A stretch of 64,000 bases of DNA from Brevinema_A sp051649245 (GTDB lineage: Bacteria; Spirochaetota; Brevinematia; Brevinematales; Brevinemataceae): assembly GCA_051649245.1 (NCBI GenBank), contig JBOFGS010000019.1:1-64000 (forward strand), written 5' to 3'. Below, in pieces: positions 44,008-53,490 of this stretch. The notes under the pieces were generated by a model, which worked only from the letters and a program-made list of their open reading frames with translations, was not told where the DNA came from and searched no databases. Numbering within the stretch: the first letter of the stretch is position 1; each line of letters begins with the position of its first letter. The translations under genes and the position numbers were made by a program.

Positions 44008-45474
44008 ATGAAACGTCGTATTTTATTTGCAAGTGGAGAAGCAGTACCTTTTGCAAAAGTTGGTGGATTAGCTGATATGATTAGTGCCTTAAGCAAAGCA
44101 TTAATCAAAGAAAAACAAGATGTACGGATCATTTTACCAAAACATCGTTCTGTTACTACATTTATGGAACAAAATAATATCGTAATTAACAATACTCAAA
44201 ATGCTTCAATAACAATTAACAATAAAGAATTTCATTTTAAAATTCAAGAAACTTCTTTTGAAGAAAATAATTTTATTTTTATTGATATGCCTGAATTTTT
44301 TGATCGTGACAATCCATACACCAATCCACTGACAGGAAGAGATTATTTGGATAATTTAAATAGATATGTTTTTTTTGATTCTGCTGTTCTTGAAACATGT
44401 AAAATTTTATCTTGGATTCCGGATATCATTCATGCTCATGACTGGCACATGGGATTAATTCCATTGTTAAAAAATGCCATAGATGATTATAAAAGTATTT
44501 TTTCGAATACCAAAACAGTCTTCACTATACATAATCTCGCATATCAAGGTGTCTTTTCTGTAGATCAATATCCTGAACTAGGCATTGATTGGAAATATTT
44601 CCATATTAGAGGTTTAGAATATTTTCGAAATATCAATTTTATGAAAGGTGGTATTGTTTTTTCTGATGCAGTCAATACTGTTAGTCCAACTTACGCAAGA
44701 GAGATTCAAACCGAAGAATGGGGAGCAGGTCTTGAAGGGGTGATCAGAGAAAAAAATCAAACAAGTATTTTTTCTGGAATCATGAATGGTGTGGATTACA
44801 CAGAATGGGATCCAAAACACGATCCTTTTCTTAAAAAAAAATATGGAATAAATTACAATCTTGAACATCTAGACAAAAAAGAAAAAATTAAATCATTATT
44901 TGTCAAAGAAAATAATTTAGTATTACAAGAAGATACTCCATTAATTGGTATGATTACTCGCCTATATGATCAAAAAGGACTTGATATTTTATTAGAATGT
45001 ATTGAAGATTTACTCCAACAAAATATTGCTTTTACAATTTTAGGAACAGGAAAATCGGAATATGAATTTAAATTACTTGAGTTATCAGAAAAATATTATG
45101 AAAAAATGAATGTTTATATTGGTTTTAATATTGAACGTTCGCATGCTATTGAAGCTGCATCAGATATGTTTTTAATGCCTTCCCTTTTTGAACCTTGTGG
45201 ACTAAACCAATTATATAGTCTTCGTTATGGAACTATACCTATTGTGCGAAAAACAGGTGGGCTTGCAGATTCGGTGATTGATGAAAAAACAGGATTTGTT
45301 TTTGAAGAATATCATCCTTCTAATCTTTCAAATACTGTCCTCAAAGCTGTTAATATGTGGAGAAACGATAAAGAATCGTGGCACAAGATTGTATCACAAG
45401 CAATGAAAGCAGATTGGTCGTGGAAACGATCCGCACGTGGTTATATCGAATTATATAAAAAAGCTTCTTCCTAA
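44008..45474 (+). CDS. glgA: Glycogen/starch synthase
   Basis: ADP-glucose-dependent GT5 glucosyltransferase that elongates alpha-1,4-glucan. The 488-residue enzyme starts RRILFASGEAVPFAKVGGLADMI, with the KVGGLADV-type motif for ADP-glucose, the HAHDWHMGLIPLLK segment, the NTVSPTYAREIQTEEWG insert, MNGVDYTEWDP, and the C-terminal E-x7-E region MPSLFEPCGLNQLYSLRYG. The start is trimmed to ATG 44008, preceded by GAGG. No other glycogen gene is adjacent, but the GH13-like protein at 26.2 kb may bind the product. Followed by a terminator. Confidence 0.95.
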   Translation: MKRRILFASGEAVPFAKVGGLADMISALSKALIKEKQDVRIILPKHRSVTTFMEQNNIVINNTQNASITINNKEFHFKIQETSFEENNFIFIDMPEFFDRDNPYTNPLTGRDYLDNLNRYVFFDSAVLETCKILSWIPDIIHAHDWHMGLIPLLKNAIDDYKSIFSNTKTVFTIHNLAYQGVFSVDQYPELGIDWKYFHIRGLEYFRNINFMKGGIVFSDAVNTVSPTYAREIQTEEWGAGLEGVIREKNQTSIFSGIMNGVDYTEWDPKHDPFLKKKYGINYNLEHLDKKEKIKSLFVKENNLVLQEDTPLIGMITRLYDQKGLDILLECIEDLLQQNIAFTILGTGKSEYEFKLLELSEKYYEKMNVYIGFNIERSHAIEAASDMFLMPSLFEPCGLNQLYSLRYGTIPIVRKTGGLADSVIDEKTGFVFEEYHPSNLSNTVLKAVNMWRNDKESWHKIVSQAMKADWSWKRSARGYIELYKKASS

Positions 45475-45496
45475 CTTGGAAAGAAGCTTTTTTTTG
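45457..45496 (+). terminator. Terminator of glgA
   Basis: AAAAAAGCTTCTTCC and its near complement with a short loop and eight T; it overlaps the glgA end. Confidence 0.85.
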
Positions 45497-45515
45497 TTTT
45501 TGAATTAGCAAAATT

Positions 45516-45544
45516 TTGACGAAATATAAAATATATATCATAAT
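45516..45544 (+). promoter_or_regulatory. Promoter of the ddl-ftsQ-ftsA cluster
   Basis: TTGACG (45516-45521), 17-base spacer, CATAAT (45539-45544). Confidence 0.6.
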
Positions 45545-45576
45545 ATTGATATATATTTTATATGTGAGATTATATT

Positions 45577-46500
45577 ATGTCTAAAAAAATAGCGATACTT
45601 GCTGGTGGTGTTTCAGGAGAAAAAAATATTTCCAAACGATCTGGAGCAAACTTAGAAAAAGCATTAACAAATGCTGGTTTTTCTGTTATTACTATTGATC
45701 CTGCGGATTTTTGTTTTCCTATTCATGAATTAAAAAAATTTGATGTTGTTTATCCTATTCTTCATGGATCAAAAGGTGAAGACGGTGTGATACAAGGTGT
45801 TCTCGAATATCTAGACGTTCCTTATGTTGGGTGCAATGTCTTAACAAGTGCGATGACCATGGATAAAAATATTACAAAAAAAATATTTCGATCAATTGAT
45901 ATTCCATGTCCTAATGGTTTTGCAACACTAAATCATAGCATGGAAGAAATTTTAGAAAAAATTGACTCGATCGGATATCCTGTTTTTATTAAACCGGTAT
46001 CAGAAGGATCAAGTATAGGTACCTTAATTCTTCATAATAAAAAAGAAGCTCTTACCTTGTTACCTGATCATTTAGAGAAATTTCCGGATTCACTGATTGA
46101 AACATTGATTAGTGGTCGTGAGATGACTATTGGTGTCATCCAGCAAAAAGAAGAATTTGTTATGTTACCAATTCTAGAACTAAAACCAAACGCTGAATTT
46201 TATAATTTTGAAACAAAATATACAGCAGGGATGACAGAATTTATTTTACCAGCAGTGATGGATACAATAATGCTTGATCGTATCCATCATGATGTAAAAA
46301 ATATCATTAAAGAATTTGGATTGAGAGATTGTTTCCGAATTGATTTTATTCTTACCCCTGAAAAACCAATCTATTTAGAAATCAATACTGCTCCTGGGAT
46401 GACAGCGACCAGTGATATCCCCGCAATGCTTCATGCTGCAAATATTTCTATAGAAGAGTTTGTTCAGCATATGGTGAGCAATGCTTTGGAGAGAATATAG
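45577..46500 (+). CDS. ddl: D-alanine--D-alanine ligase
   Basis: ATP-grasp ligase forming the D-Ala-D-Ala dipeptide of the peptidoglycan precursor. It has IAILAGGVSGEKNISKRSG, the HGSKGEDGVIQG motif, VSEGSSIGT, the C-terminal ATP/Mg site DFILTPEKPIYLEINTAPGMT, and FETKYTAGMTEFILPA. At 307 residues it is normal. Tyr-type specificity for Ala-Ala over Ala-Lac is suggested by the Tyr in FETKYTAG. It opens the ddl-ftsQ-ftsA gene run; ftsQ begins at the base after its stop codon. Confidence 0.95.
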   Translation: MSKKIAILAGGVSGEKNISKRSGANLEKALTNAGFSVITIDPADFCFPIHELKKFDVVYPILHGSKGEDGVIQGVLEYLDVPYVGCNVLTSAMTMDKNITKKIFRSIDIPCPNGFATLNHSMEEILEKIDSIGYPVFIKPVSEGSSIGTLILHNKKEALTLLPDHLEKFPDSLIETLISGREMTIGVIQQKEEFVMLPILELKPNAEFYNFETKYTAGMTEFILPAVMDTIMLDRIHHDVKNIIKEFGLRDCFRIDFILTPEKPIYLEINTAPGMTATSDIPAMLHAANISIEEFVQHMVSNALERI

Positions 46501-47226
46501 GTGACTAATCTTCCTATGAGATATAAATTTTCTGCCATATTAATTTTAATACTTATTCCGTTGTCTATTTTTATGCATAAAGGTACCATAGTTGTTTTAA
46601 ATCGTTATACAAATATATTTAAAATTAAACATATTGATATCAATGGATCAGTCTATTCGCTTGATACGTCTTTTAAAGAATATATTAGATCTTTATCAAA
46701 TCAATCTTTATTGACATTAAACATCTTTGATGTGAGAAGATCTTTGTTAGCTTCACCAATAATAGATAATGTAATTGTGAATCGTGATTTTCCTGATAAA
46801 TTAAGTATTGAGATTATTGAAAAAAGACCTGTGGCTATCATTATTTCTGAAAATAAACAATATGTAGTAGACACATCAGGCACAATACTGCCCATTAAGA
46901 TTGATCATTTACCAAAAATAACCGTAGATTTTGGAATTGCGATAGATCAATATAAAATTTCGGACACATATTTAATTCAGATGTTGTCAGCTTTGGACAA
47001 ACCTCTATCAAATTCTCTTGATTCTATTTATATTAATAGAAATCGCGAGGCTAGTTTTCGTTTAAAAGGACTGAGTTCTGATTTTATTATTTCTAAACGA
47101 ATATTAACATATGATTTTATCAAAAAAGCGACTCTAATCCATCAGGCAATAACAAATCAAAACATCGCTGTCCCTAAAAAGATTGATATACATAACAATA
47201 AAGAAAATGCCATTGGAATTTTATAA
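46501..47226 (+). CDS. ftsQ: Division protein FtsQ/DivIB
   Basis: Bitopic divisome protein with a short cytoplasmic start, one helix (FSAILILILIPLSIFM), a POTRA domain (FKIKHIDINGSVYSLDTSFKEYI, LSIEIIEKRPVAIII), and a beta region (QYVVDTSGTILP). 241 residues, typical of small FtsQ. Start at GTG 46501 (TNLPMRYK) or ATG 46516 (MRYK); the GTG directly follows the ddl stop. Its position between ddl and ftsA is the classical division cluster order. Sequence conservation of FtsQ is low, so the call leans on context. Confidence 0.85.
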   Translation: MTNLPMRYKFSAILILILIPLSIFMHKGTIVVLNRYTNIFKIKHIDINGSVYSLDTSFKEYIRSLSNQSLLTLNIFDVRRSLLASPIIDNVIVNRDFPDKLSIEIIEKRPVAIIISENKQYVVDTSGTILPIKIDHLPKITVDFGIAIDQYKISDTYLIQMLSALDKPLSNSLDSIYINRNREASFRLKGLSSDFIISKRILTYDFIKKATLIHQAITNQNIAVPKKIDIHNNKENAIGIL

Positions 47227-47256
47227 TATATTATAAAAAAATAACAAGGAAGTAGC

Positions 47257-48513
47257 GTGAATTCAAGATATTCTAATCAAGCATCATCACCTGCTATTGC
47301 GGGTTTAGACATGGGGTCGCATCGAATAAACGTTGTCATTGCTAAAAATAATCCAAAAGGGTATCCGGAGATTCTTGGAGCTGCAAGTGTACCTTCTCGT
47401 GGGATTAGAAAAGGGGTCATCATCAATTTAGAACACGCCGCAATGGCAACGACATCAGCCATTGAACAAGCAGAACTTCAAGCTGGTATTACTGTGGATT
47501 CGGTGTTACTTGGTGTTTCAGGTGGACATATTGAATCAACTACTAGTCAAGGATTAATTGCTGTACCTAACAATAGAGAAATTACAAATGAAGATGTTGA
47601 TCGTGTTATCGAAACAGCTACTACTATTATTATACCACCTGACAGAGAAATTATTCATGTACTCCCTGAAGAGTTTTCTGTTGACAACGAACTTGGAATC
47701 AAAGATCCTGTAGGGATGGTTGGTTCACGTCTTGAAGTCAAAGTACATATTATTACTGTTGCAGCAACGTCTGTAAGTAATTTGATTAAAAGTGTTTATA
47801 AAGCAGGTTTTAATACAGCTGATATTTTCTTAAAATCTTTAGCTGCAGCCACAGCAACACTTAATGAAGATGAAAAAGATGAAGGCTGTGTACTTATTGA
47901 TATTGGAGCGGGAACTACTGATTTTGTAGTTTTTCTTGATGGTGGTATGAAGCACACCGGACAATTATCTATTGGTGGTACGCACATCACTAATGATATT
48001 TCATATGGTCTCAAAACCACAACCCAAATCGCTGAGCAAATCAAGTGTAACTATGGATCGGCAATTGCAGCAAATATATCGTTGCAAGATCAATTAGAAA
48101 TCCCAAACCCAAGTGGAAAATCCGATAGAATAGAAAGTCGTCGCTTGTTAGCTGAAATTATTCAACCACGTTTAGAAGAAATTTTATTCTTAGTAAATGA
48201 AGATCTTGAAAAGACAGGATTAAAACCTTATTTATCTAGTGGTGTTGTTTTAACAGGGGGTGTAGCATGTACAGAATATATTGACGATCTTGCCATGCAA
48301 ATATTCCAGCTTCCTGTACGTATTGGTATTCCATCGCAGCTAAGAGGATTGAATGAGTTTATTCGGACACCTATTTTATCCACAGCAACAGGACTAGCAT
48401 TATACGGATTAAGACATTCACCAAAACATGGAACGATGAGTGGTCCTGATGATGATAAAAATTTTCAAAATATTGTGCATCGTATCCAAGATTGGTTTAA
48501 CGAATTTTTCTAA
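47257..48513 (+). CDS. ftsA: Division actin-like protein FtsA
   Basis: Membrane-tethering actin homologue of the Z-ring. It has the phosphate-1 motif PAIAGLDMGSHRINVVIA, connect-1 LPEEFSVDN, VHIITVAATSVSNL, phosphate-2 GCVLIDIGAGTTDFVVF, adenosine motif SGVVLTGGVACTEYI, and a C-terminal amphipathic helix (NIVHRIQDWFNEFF) as membrane anchor. 418 residues. Starts at GTG after AAGGAAG. The gap to ftsZ is 144 bases and carries a separate sigma-28-like site. Confidence 0.96.
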   Translation: MNSRYSNQASSPAIAGLDMGSHRINVVIAKNNPKGYPEILGAASVPSRGIRKGVIINLEHAAMATTSAIEQAELQAGITVDSVLLGVSGGHIESTTSQGLIAVPNNREITNEDVDRVIETATTIIIPPDREIIHVLPEEFSVDNELGIKDPVGMVGSRLEVKVHIITVAATSVSNLIKSVYKAGFNTADIFLKSLAAATATLNEDEKDEGCVLIDIGAGTTDFVVFLDGGMKHTGQLSIGGTHITNDISYGLKTTTQIAEQIKCNYGSAIAANISLQDQLEIPNPSGKSDRIESRRLLAEIIQPRLEEILFLVNEDLEKTGLKPYLSSGVVLTGGVACTEYIDDLAMQIFQLPVRIGIPSQLRGLNEFIRTPILSTATGLALYGLRHSPKHGTMSGPDDDKNFQNIVHRIQDWFNEFF

Positions 48514-48546
48514 GATTATTATCATGAAATAATCTTATTCATATTA

Positions 48547-48573
48547 TAAATAAAAAAATAAAATTTCCGATAA
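48547..48573 (+). promoter_or_regulatory. Sigma-28-type promoter sequence upstream of ftsZ
   Basis: TAAA (48547-48550), 15 bases, TCCGATAA (48566-48573): seven of eight bases of the E. coli FliA -10 box GCCGATAA. It lies 85 bases before ftsZ. Confidence 0.6.
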
Positions 48574-48657
48574 ATTCCATAAGTAATTGTTTACGAATAA
48601 TTATCAATTAACAAAACATATAATCAGTCATGTCTATCATATCAACTTGGAGGAACA

Positions 48658-50232
48658 ATGTCTTACTTTGAAGAATTATGGAGTGCCGGCAAAGAACAAG
48701 ATAATTCCGAAGATTTAAATACTAACCACGAACAGTTTAAACAAACTTCTCTTCCGAAAGCTTCAGAAATTGGTGATGAAATATTTTTCTCACCTACAAA
48801 CTTACCTGAATTTCCTAAACAACAATTTGTCAAAGATAATCCTAAAAACATTGAAGAATTATTTGTCGCACCAAAAGACGAATTTTCTGACATGGATCTT
48901 GGTAGTAGTTTAAAGGTTCTTGGTATCGGTGGAGCAGGTTGTAATGCAATCAATCGCATGATTGAAGATCAAGTAGCTGGTGTTGATTTTATTGCTATTA
49001 ATACAGATGTACAGGTACTAAAAAAATCTTTTGCAAAAAAAAGAATTGCTATTGGCAACAAAATCACTAAAGGTCTTGGTGCTGGTGCTAAACCTGAAAT
49101 TGGCGAAAAATCAGCTATTGAAAGTGTTGAAGAAATTCGTACGTCATTAAAAAATACAGATATGGTATTCATCACCGCTGGAATGGGTGGTGGAACAGGA
49201 ACTGGTGCAACTCCAGTAGTTGCACAAGTAGCAAAAGAAATTGGTTGTTTGGTGGTTGCTGTTGTGACGTTACCTTTTTCTTTTGAAGGATCAAAACGTC
49301 AAAAAACTGCTTTGGAAGGAATTGACAAACTAAAAGATCATGTAGATACCATGCTTGTGATTTCAAACTCACGTATTTTTGAAATTGTTGAAAAAAATAC
49401 TTCTGTAAAAGATGCATTCAAAAAAATTGACGAAGTTCTCAAACAAGCTGTTCAAGGTATTGCTGGTATTATCAGTGAAACAGCAATCATTAATGTTGAT
49501 TTTAATGATATTAAAACCATACTTGCCAACCGTGGAGAAGCAATTATGGGTATTGGTCAAGCAAAAGGTGATGGACGTGCCTTAAAAGCAGCTGAAGAAG
49601 CGTTAGCAAATCCCCTTATTGAAAATAATACTTTCCGACAAGCAGGTGCTATGGTTGCAAAGATTGTTGGCGGTACCGATTTTGACATGAAAGAATTTTA
49701 CGAAGCAGCTCAAGCCATTTCAACATTCTGTCGTGAAGATGCTGAAATTATTATGGGTCTTGATTTTGATGAATCATTACATGATCAGGTAAGAATTATT
49801 ATTGTTGCTACAGATCTCATCCGTGATACACAACCACAAAAACAACAACCATTAGAACAACAAATTCCTAATCCACAACAACACTATGTTCCCCAATCCC
49901 AACAACCCATCAGACAAGAAAAAGAATATCAGATGTTTACACAACAAGATATCGAAAAAAGACTTCATCAACAAGAAACAAACTATCTTGATCATGATGA
50001 TGATTGGGGATTGCGATTTAATAAACCTAAAAATAATTTTTCCAATAATGAAAATTTTGAGGATAGACGTAGTATTGATTTTAGTGTTCGTAAAGAAGAT
50101 ACTCGTGTTTATGAAGACATCGATCCTAATCTAACACGACGGACTATTTCTGCTGCACCAAATATTGCATCAGATCTTGATACTCCAGCATTTCTTCGAC
50201 GAAGAAAACGAATTCTCAGTAACAATAATTAA
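48658..50232 (+). CDS. ftsZ: Cell division GTPase FtsZ with long N-terminal extension
   Basis: Tubulin-like GTPase that forms the Z-ring. The G-domain has LKVLGIGGAGCNAINRM, the tubulin signature AGMGGGTGTGATPV, and synergy loop NVDFNDIKTI. The C-terminal peptide TPAFLRRRKRILSNNN, which binds FtsA, is intact after a Gln-rich linker (from about residue 390). Canonical FtsZ proteins begin 10-20 residues before the first G motif; this one has about 85, starting SYFEELWSAGKEQ and rich in acidic and Pro residues. GGAGGAAC precedes the ATG. 524 residues against a usual 350-400. Confidence 0.96.
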   Translation: MSYFEELWSAGKEQDNSEDLNTNHEQFKQTSLPKASEIGDEIFFSPTNLPEFPKQQFVKDNPKNIEELFVAPKDEFSDMDLGSSLKVLGIGGAGCNAINRMIEDQVAGVDFIAINTDVQVLKKSFAKKRIAIGNKITKGLGAGAKPEIGEKSAIESVEEIRTSLKNTDMVFITAGMGGGTGTGATPVVAQVAKEIGCLVVAVVTLPFSFEGSKRQKTALEGIDKLKDHVDTMLVISNSRIFEIVEKNTSVKDAFKKIDEVLKQAVQGIAGIISETAIINVDFNDIKTILANRGEAIMGIGQAKGDGRALKAAEEALANPLIENNTFRQAGAMVAKIVGGTDFDMKEFYEAAQAISTFCREDAEIIMGLDFDESLHDQVRIIIVATDLIRDTQPQKQQPLEQQIPNPQQHYVPQSQQPIRQEKEYQMFTQQDIEKRLHQQETNYLDHDDDWGLRFNKPKNNFSNNENFEDRRSIDFSVRKEDTRVYEDIDPNLTRRTISAAPNIASDLDTPAFLRRRKRILSNNN

Positions 50233-50236
50233 AAAG

Positions 50237-50261
50237 TAATACCGTTTTGATAACGGTATTA
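50237..50261 (+). terminator. Hairpin behind ftsZ
   Basis: TAATACCGTT / AACGGTATTA stem with five-base loop and little T tail; it may be an attenuating terminator before the lipoprotein gene. Confidence 0.5.
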
Positions 50262-50279
50262 TTGCTATTAAGGATAATT

Positions 50280-51476
50280 ATGAAAAAGCTATTCTCTGTA
50301 TTTTTTTGTTTGTTATTCACAATGTGTGGGCAACCAACAACACTGCAGTATAAAAAAATATTCCAAGGCACGTTAGGAACGGATCCTAATAATATAGGAA
50401 GTAACATACCTATCTTAGAAGCTTATGATAATAGACAAGGACTTACTGATTTATTTTTAATTGACACACCAAAAATACGAATCAGAAATAAAAAAATATA
50501 TGTTCCTGATACATATAACAAAAGAATCTCTGTTTTTAAAATGCAATCTGATACATCTTCATCGCTAGAACTTACAATCCCTAATAAGGGTAAAAATTAT
50601 GAATTTGCACGTCCTTATGATTTGTATGTTGATCGAGATGAGAATATTTTTGTCTTGGCGTCCATCCTAGATTTTGAATCGTATGAAATTCAAAATTACT
50701 CTAATATCAGTACTAGTATTAAAGAATACGATCAATTTCAAAAAAATGTCGCTGCTATTTCAAATGAAAATTTCTATATTTATAAATTCTCATCAAAAGG
50801 GGAATTTTTACTCAGATTAAGCCTAAATGGGAAACCATTTTCGTATCCAACAGCATTAAGTGGTGATAATTTTAATAATTTGTATGTTTATATCAATAGC
50901 TATACGTCAAATAATCAAAATCAATACGCTGTGTATCGTTACAATGGCTTAACAGGAAATCTTAATTTTCATTTAGATAGTCAAAATATTAATATTTTAA
51001 CTAATATTTCAGGCACAAACTATAAAGGTTCTATCTTAGCGATCAAAAATTTTATACATGATGAACAACTTCTAATCCTTACAGAATACCAACCTACTAC
51101 CAATAACAAAGGAGAAAGTATTCCATCAATGATTGAAAATATTTGGTCATCAGTAAACGTGTATTCTATTTTGGAGAATGATTTTACTTCTGTCATCTTC
51201 AAAACCAAAAACATTACAGAAGATATTTTGGGAGTCGATACAAAAGGCAATATTTTCTTCCAAAGTTATAATAATGATGCTGAAAATCTCAAAATTAGAA
51301 TTCTAGATACATCATCGAGTAACGAAAAATTATTCTATGCTCCTCTGCATTCTTCTTATTATATCATGAATGATTATTTTATTGATTCTCATGGGAATAT
51401 TTTTAATCATATCATTGATCGGAATAAATATTTAATTATATTAAAATGGCGTAAAGATAATGAGTCAGAGGATTAA
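50280..51476 (+). CDS. Lipoprotein with NHL/beta-propeller-like repeats
   Basis: A 398-residue lipoprotein. Signal sequence with lipobox LLFTMC-GQ, then a repeated pattern of short strands with Asp and Gly turns: IYVPDTYNKRISVFK, FARPYDLYVDRDENIFVL, FSYPTALSGDNFNNLYVY, and similar, each about 45 residues, as in NHL or SMP-30-like propellers. The start at ATG 50280 follows AAGGAT. It lies between ftsZ and ruvC, three bases before the latter. Lipidation and outer-envelope location are inferred; ligand unknown. Confidence 0.7.
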   Translation: MKKLFSVFFCLLFTMCGQPTTLQYKKIFQGTLGTDPNNIGSNIPILEAYDNRQGLTDLFLIDTPKIRIRNKKIYVPDTYNKRISVFKMQSDTSSSLELTIPNKGKNYEFARPYDLYVDRDENIFVLASILDFESYEIQNYSNISTSIKEYDQFQKNVAAISNENFYIYKFSSKGEFLLRLSLNGKPFSYPTALSGDNFNNLYVYINSYTSNNQNQYAVYRYNGLTGNLNFHLDSQNINILTNISGTNYKGSILAIKNFIHDEQLLILTEYQPTTNNKGESIPSMIENIWSSVNVYSILENDFTSVIFKTKNITEDILGVDTKGNIFFQSYNNDAENLKIRILDTSSSNEKLFYAPLHSSYYIMNDYFIDSHGNIFNHIIDRNKYLIILKWRKDNESED

Positions 51477-51479
51477 CAA

Positions 51480-51950
51480 ATGATTATTTGTGGTGTTGAT
51501 CCTGGTTATGATAGAGTAGGATATGCTTTTTTGGAAATCTCATCAGAAAAAGTAATTCCTATTGCGTATGGTTTGGTATCAACAAGTAAAAACAATGACT
51601 TCTCAAAGCGATTATATGAAATTGGAAATGATTTTGAAGAATTATTCAACATACACAAACCTACCTACCTCTATATCGAAAAATTATTCATGGGTAAAAA
51701 TACCACCACAGCACTGCCTGTAGCTGAAGTACGTGGTATGATTAAATATCTTGCTGAAAAAAATAATATCATCATTCAAGAACTTTCACCTTCAACAATA
51801 AAAAAAACAATCACAGGGTATGGTTCGGCACAAAAAGGACAAATGATTCAAGCCATTACTTTTTTACTTCAATTACCAAAACCACCACACCCAGATGATG
51901 TTGCAGATGCATTGTCAGTTGCTTTTTGTGGATATATAAAAGAATCTTAA
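51480..51950 (+). CDS. ruvC: Holliday junction resolvase RuvC
   Basis: Endonuclease that cleaves Holliday junctions symmetrically. The 156-residue protein has the first catalytic Asp in CGVDPGYDRVGYAF, the Glu in YIEKLFMGKNTTTAL, and the C-terminal acidic pair in HPDDVADALSVA. All four acidic residues can be placed. Slightly shorter than the E. coli enzyme. Starts three bases after the preceding stop, so it is cotranscribed; ruvA and ruvB are not in the window. Confidence 0.93.
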   Translation: MIICGVDPGYDRVGYAFLEISSEKVIPIAYGLVSTSKNNDFSKRLYEIGNDFEELFNIHKPTYLYIEKLFMGKNTTTALPVAEVRGMIKYLAEKNNIIIQELSPSTIKKTITGYGSAQKGQMIQAITFLLQLPKPPHPDDVADALSVAFCGYIKES

Positions 51951-51981
51951 TCAAAAACATTAAAAAATAAGCGAGGATTTT

Positions 51982-53421
51982 ATGAAAAAAAAATCTATTA
52001 TTTTATTAATAATTGGTATGTTAATTTTAGTGACAAGTGTGGGAGTTCTTCAAGCTCAAAAAAAAGAACTCAATATATCTACTAAAAACAATTCTGTAGA
52101 AAACATGTCTGAGCTAAATTCAGTGATTGGATTGCAAACAACGCTCCGTCAAATATCAAAAACAATCACTCCTGGCGTTGTAAGTATTGATGTCGAAGGT
52201 AGTGTGAGCGTCAACCAATACCGAGATCCTTTATTTCAATTTTTCTTTGGAAATAATGAACAGATGCAAAGAAGATACAGTACTGCAGGATCAGGATTTA
52301 TTATTACTCCAGATGGATATCTTTTTTCAAACTGGCATGTCGTTGAAAATGCAAGCTCAATCAAAGTTACTCTTGCTGATGGACGCACTTTTGATGCAAA
52401 ATTAATTGGTGCTGATACAGAATTAGATGTGGCTTTATTAAAAATTAATGCAAATAATCTTCCTGTTGTTCCTTTAGGAAATTCTGATGAGACAGAAGTT
52501 GGGGATCTTGTGATTGCTATTGGAAATCCTTTTGGATTATCAGGCAGTTTTACCTTTGGAGCAATTAGTGGTGTTGGCAGAGAAGGATTTTTTCCTGGTC
52601 TACAACGTTTTTTACAATCTGATGTTGCCGTTAATCCAGGAAATTCAGGAGGTCCTCTGATTAATATCAAAGGACAAGCCATTGGAATGAATACCGCTAT
52701 CCGATCTCAGAGTGGAGGTTATGAAGGCATTAGTTTTGCATTACCTATCAATACAGCAAAAAATATTGCTGAACAACTATTTTCATCCGGATCAATAGAA
52801 CGGGGATTTCTAGGAATAGTCCCTCAGGAATTGGATCAATTAACAAGAAAAACATTGCAGTTAGCATCTAACGAAGGAATCGTTATTTCATCACTTGAAT
52901 TAAATGGTCCAGCAGATAAAAGTGGTCTCAAACAAGGTGATATTATTACAAAAGTAAACGGCACCACAATCAGCACCCCTTCACAATTAACAGAATTAAT
53001 TGCAACAAAAGCTCCTGACAGCTCTGTTGAAATAGAAGTTCTTCGTGATAAAAAACGTAATTCTATTATTATCACACTTGGAAAACGACCATCAAATATT
53101 GTAAAAATGGATTCATCATTAGAAACAACACCTGAAACAACATCAATAATCGAATTACATGGCGTAACTTTTGCACAGGCAACAGAGAGAGATCTGAAAA
53201 ATAATGGTGCAAAATCAGGAATTGTGATACAAAAAATAGCTTCTAATAGTCCTTTGTCATTTATTCTTTCTTCAGGTGATGTTGTTTCCACAATTAATAA
53301 CAATTCTGTTCCAAGTATTAAGTCTTTGGAACACCTTCTACCACAATTAAAAAATAGTAGAAGTTTTACTTTCTCCATCTATAAGGGTGGATATCTTATT
53401 TATCGTAGTATTGAGTTTTAA
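51982..53421 (+). CDS. HtrA/DegP-family periplasmic serine protease
   Basis: A 479-residue trypsin-like protease with an N-terminal signal or anchor helix (SIILLIIGMLILVTSVGV), catalytic triad His in FSNWHVVENAS, Asp in TELDVALLKI, Ser in NPGNSGGPLINI, followed by two PDZ domains (about 270-360 and 375-475; SLELNGPADKSGLKQGDI). It degrades or refolds misfolded envelope proteins. The HtrA, DegQ and DegS names cannot be separated on sequence alone; two PDZ domains favour DegP/DegQ type. GCGAGG precedes the ATG. Confidence 0.92.
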   Translation: MKKKSIILLIIGMLILVTSVGVLQAQKKELNISTKNNSVENMSELNSVIGLQTTLRQISKTITPGVVSIDVEGSVSVNQYRDPLFQFFFGNNEQMQRRYSTAGSGFIITPDGYLFSNWHVVENASSIKVTLADGRTFDAKLIGADTELDVALLKINANNLPVVPLGNSDETEVGDLVIAIGNPFGLSGSFTFGAISGVGREGFFPGLQRFLQSDVAVNPGNSGGPLINIKGQAIGMNTAIRSQSGGYEGISFALPINTAKNIAEQLFSSGSIERGFLGIVPQELDQLTRKTLQLASNEGIVISSLELNGPADKSGLKQGDIITKVNGTTISTPSQLTELIATKAPDSSVEIEVLRDKKRNSIIITLGKRPSNIVKMDSSLETTPETTSIIELHGVTFAQATERDLKNNGAKSGIVIQKIASNSPLSFILSSGDVVSTINNNSVPSIKSLEHLLPQLKNSRSFTFSIYKGGYLIYRSIEF

Positions 53422-53490
53422 TTATTTTTACTCATAAGACATTATAAAAAACATGTTATATTCTTAACAAGGATAGGAAATTGGAGGAGG

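Noticed and set aside
48587..48624. Vegetative promoter before ftsZ (TATAAT at 48619)
   Set aside because: No acceptable -35 box at 15-19 bases; left as unassigned and the sigma-28-like site preferred.
52836..53378. 180-codon open frame on the minus strand opposite htrA
   Set aside because: It is the shadow of a strongly supported protease gene and has no ribosome-binding site or family match.
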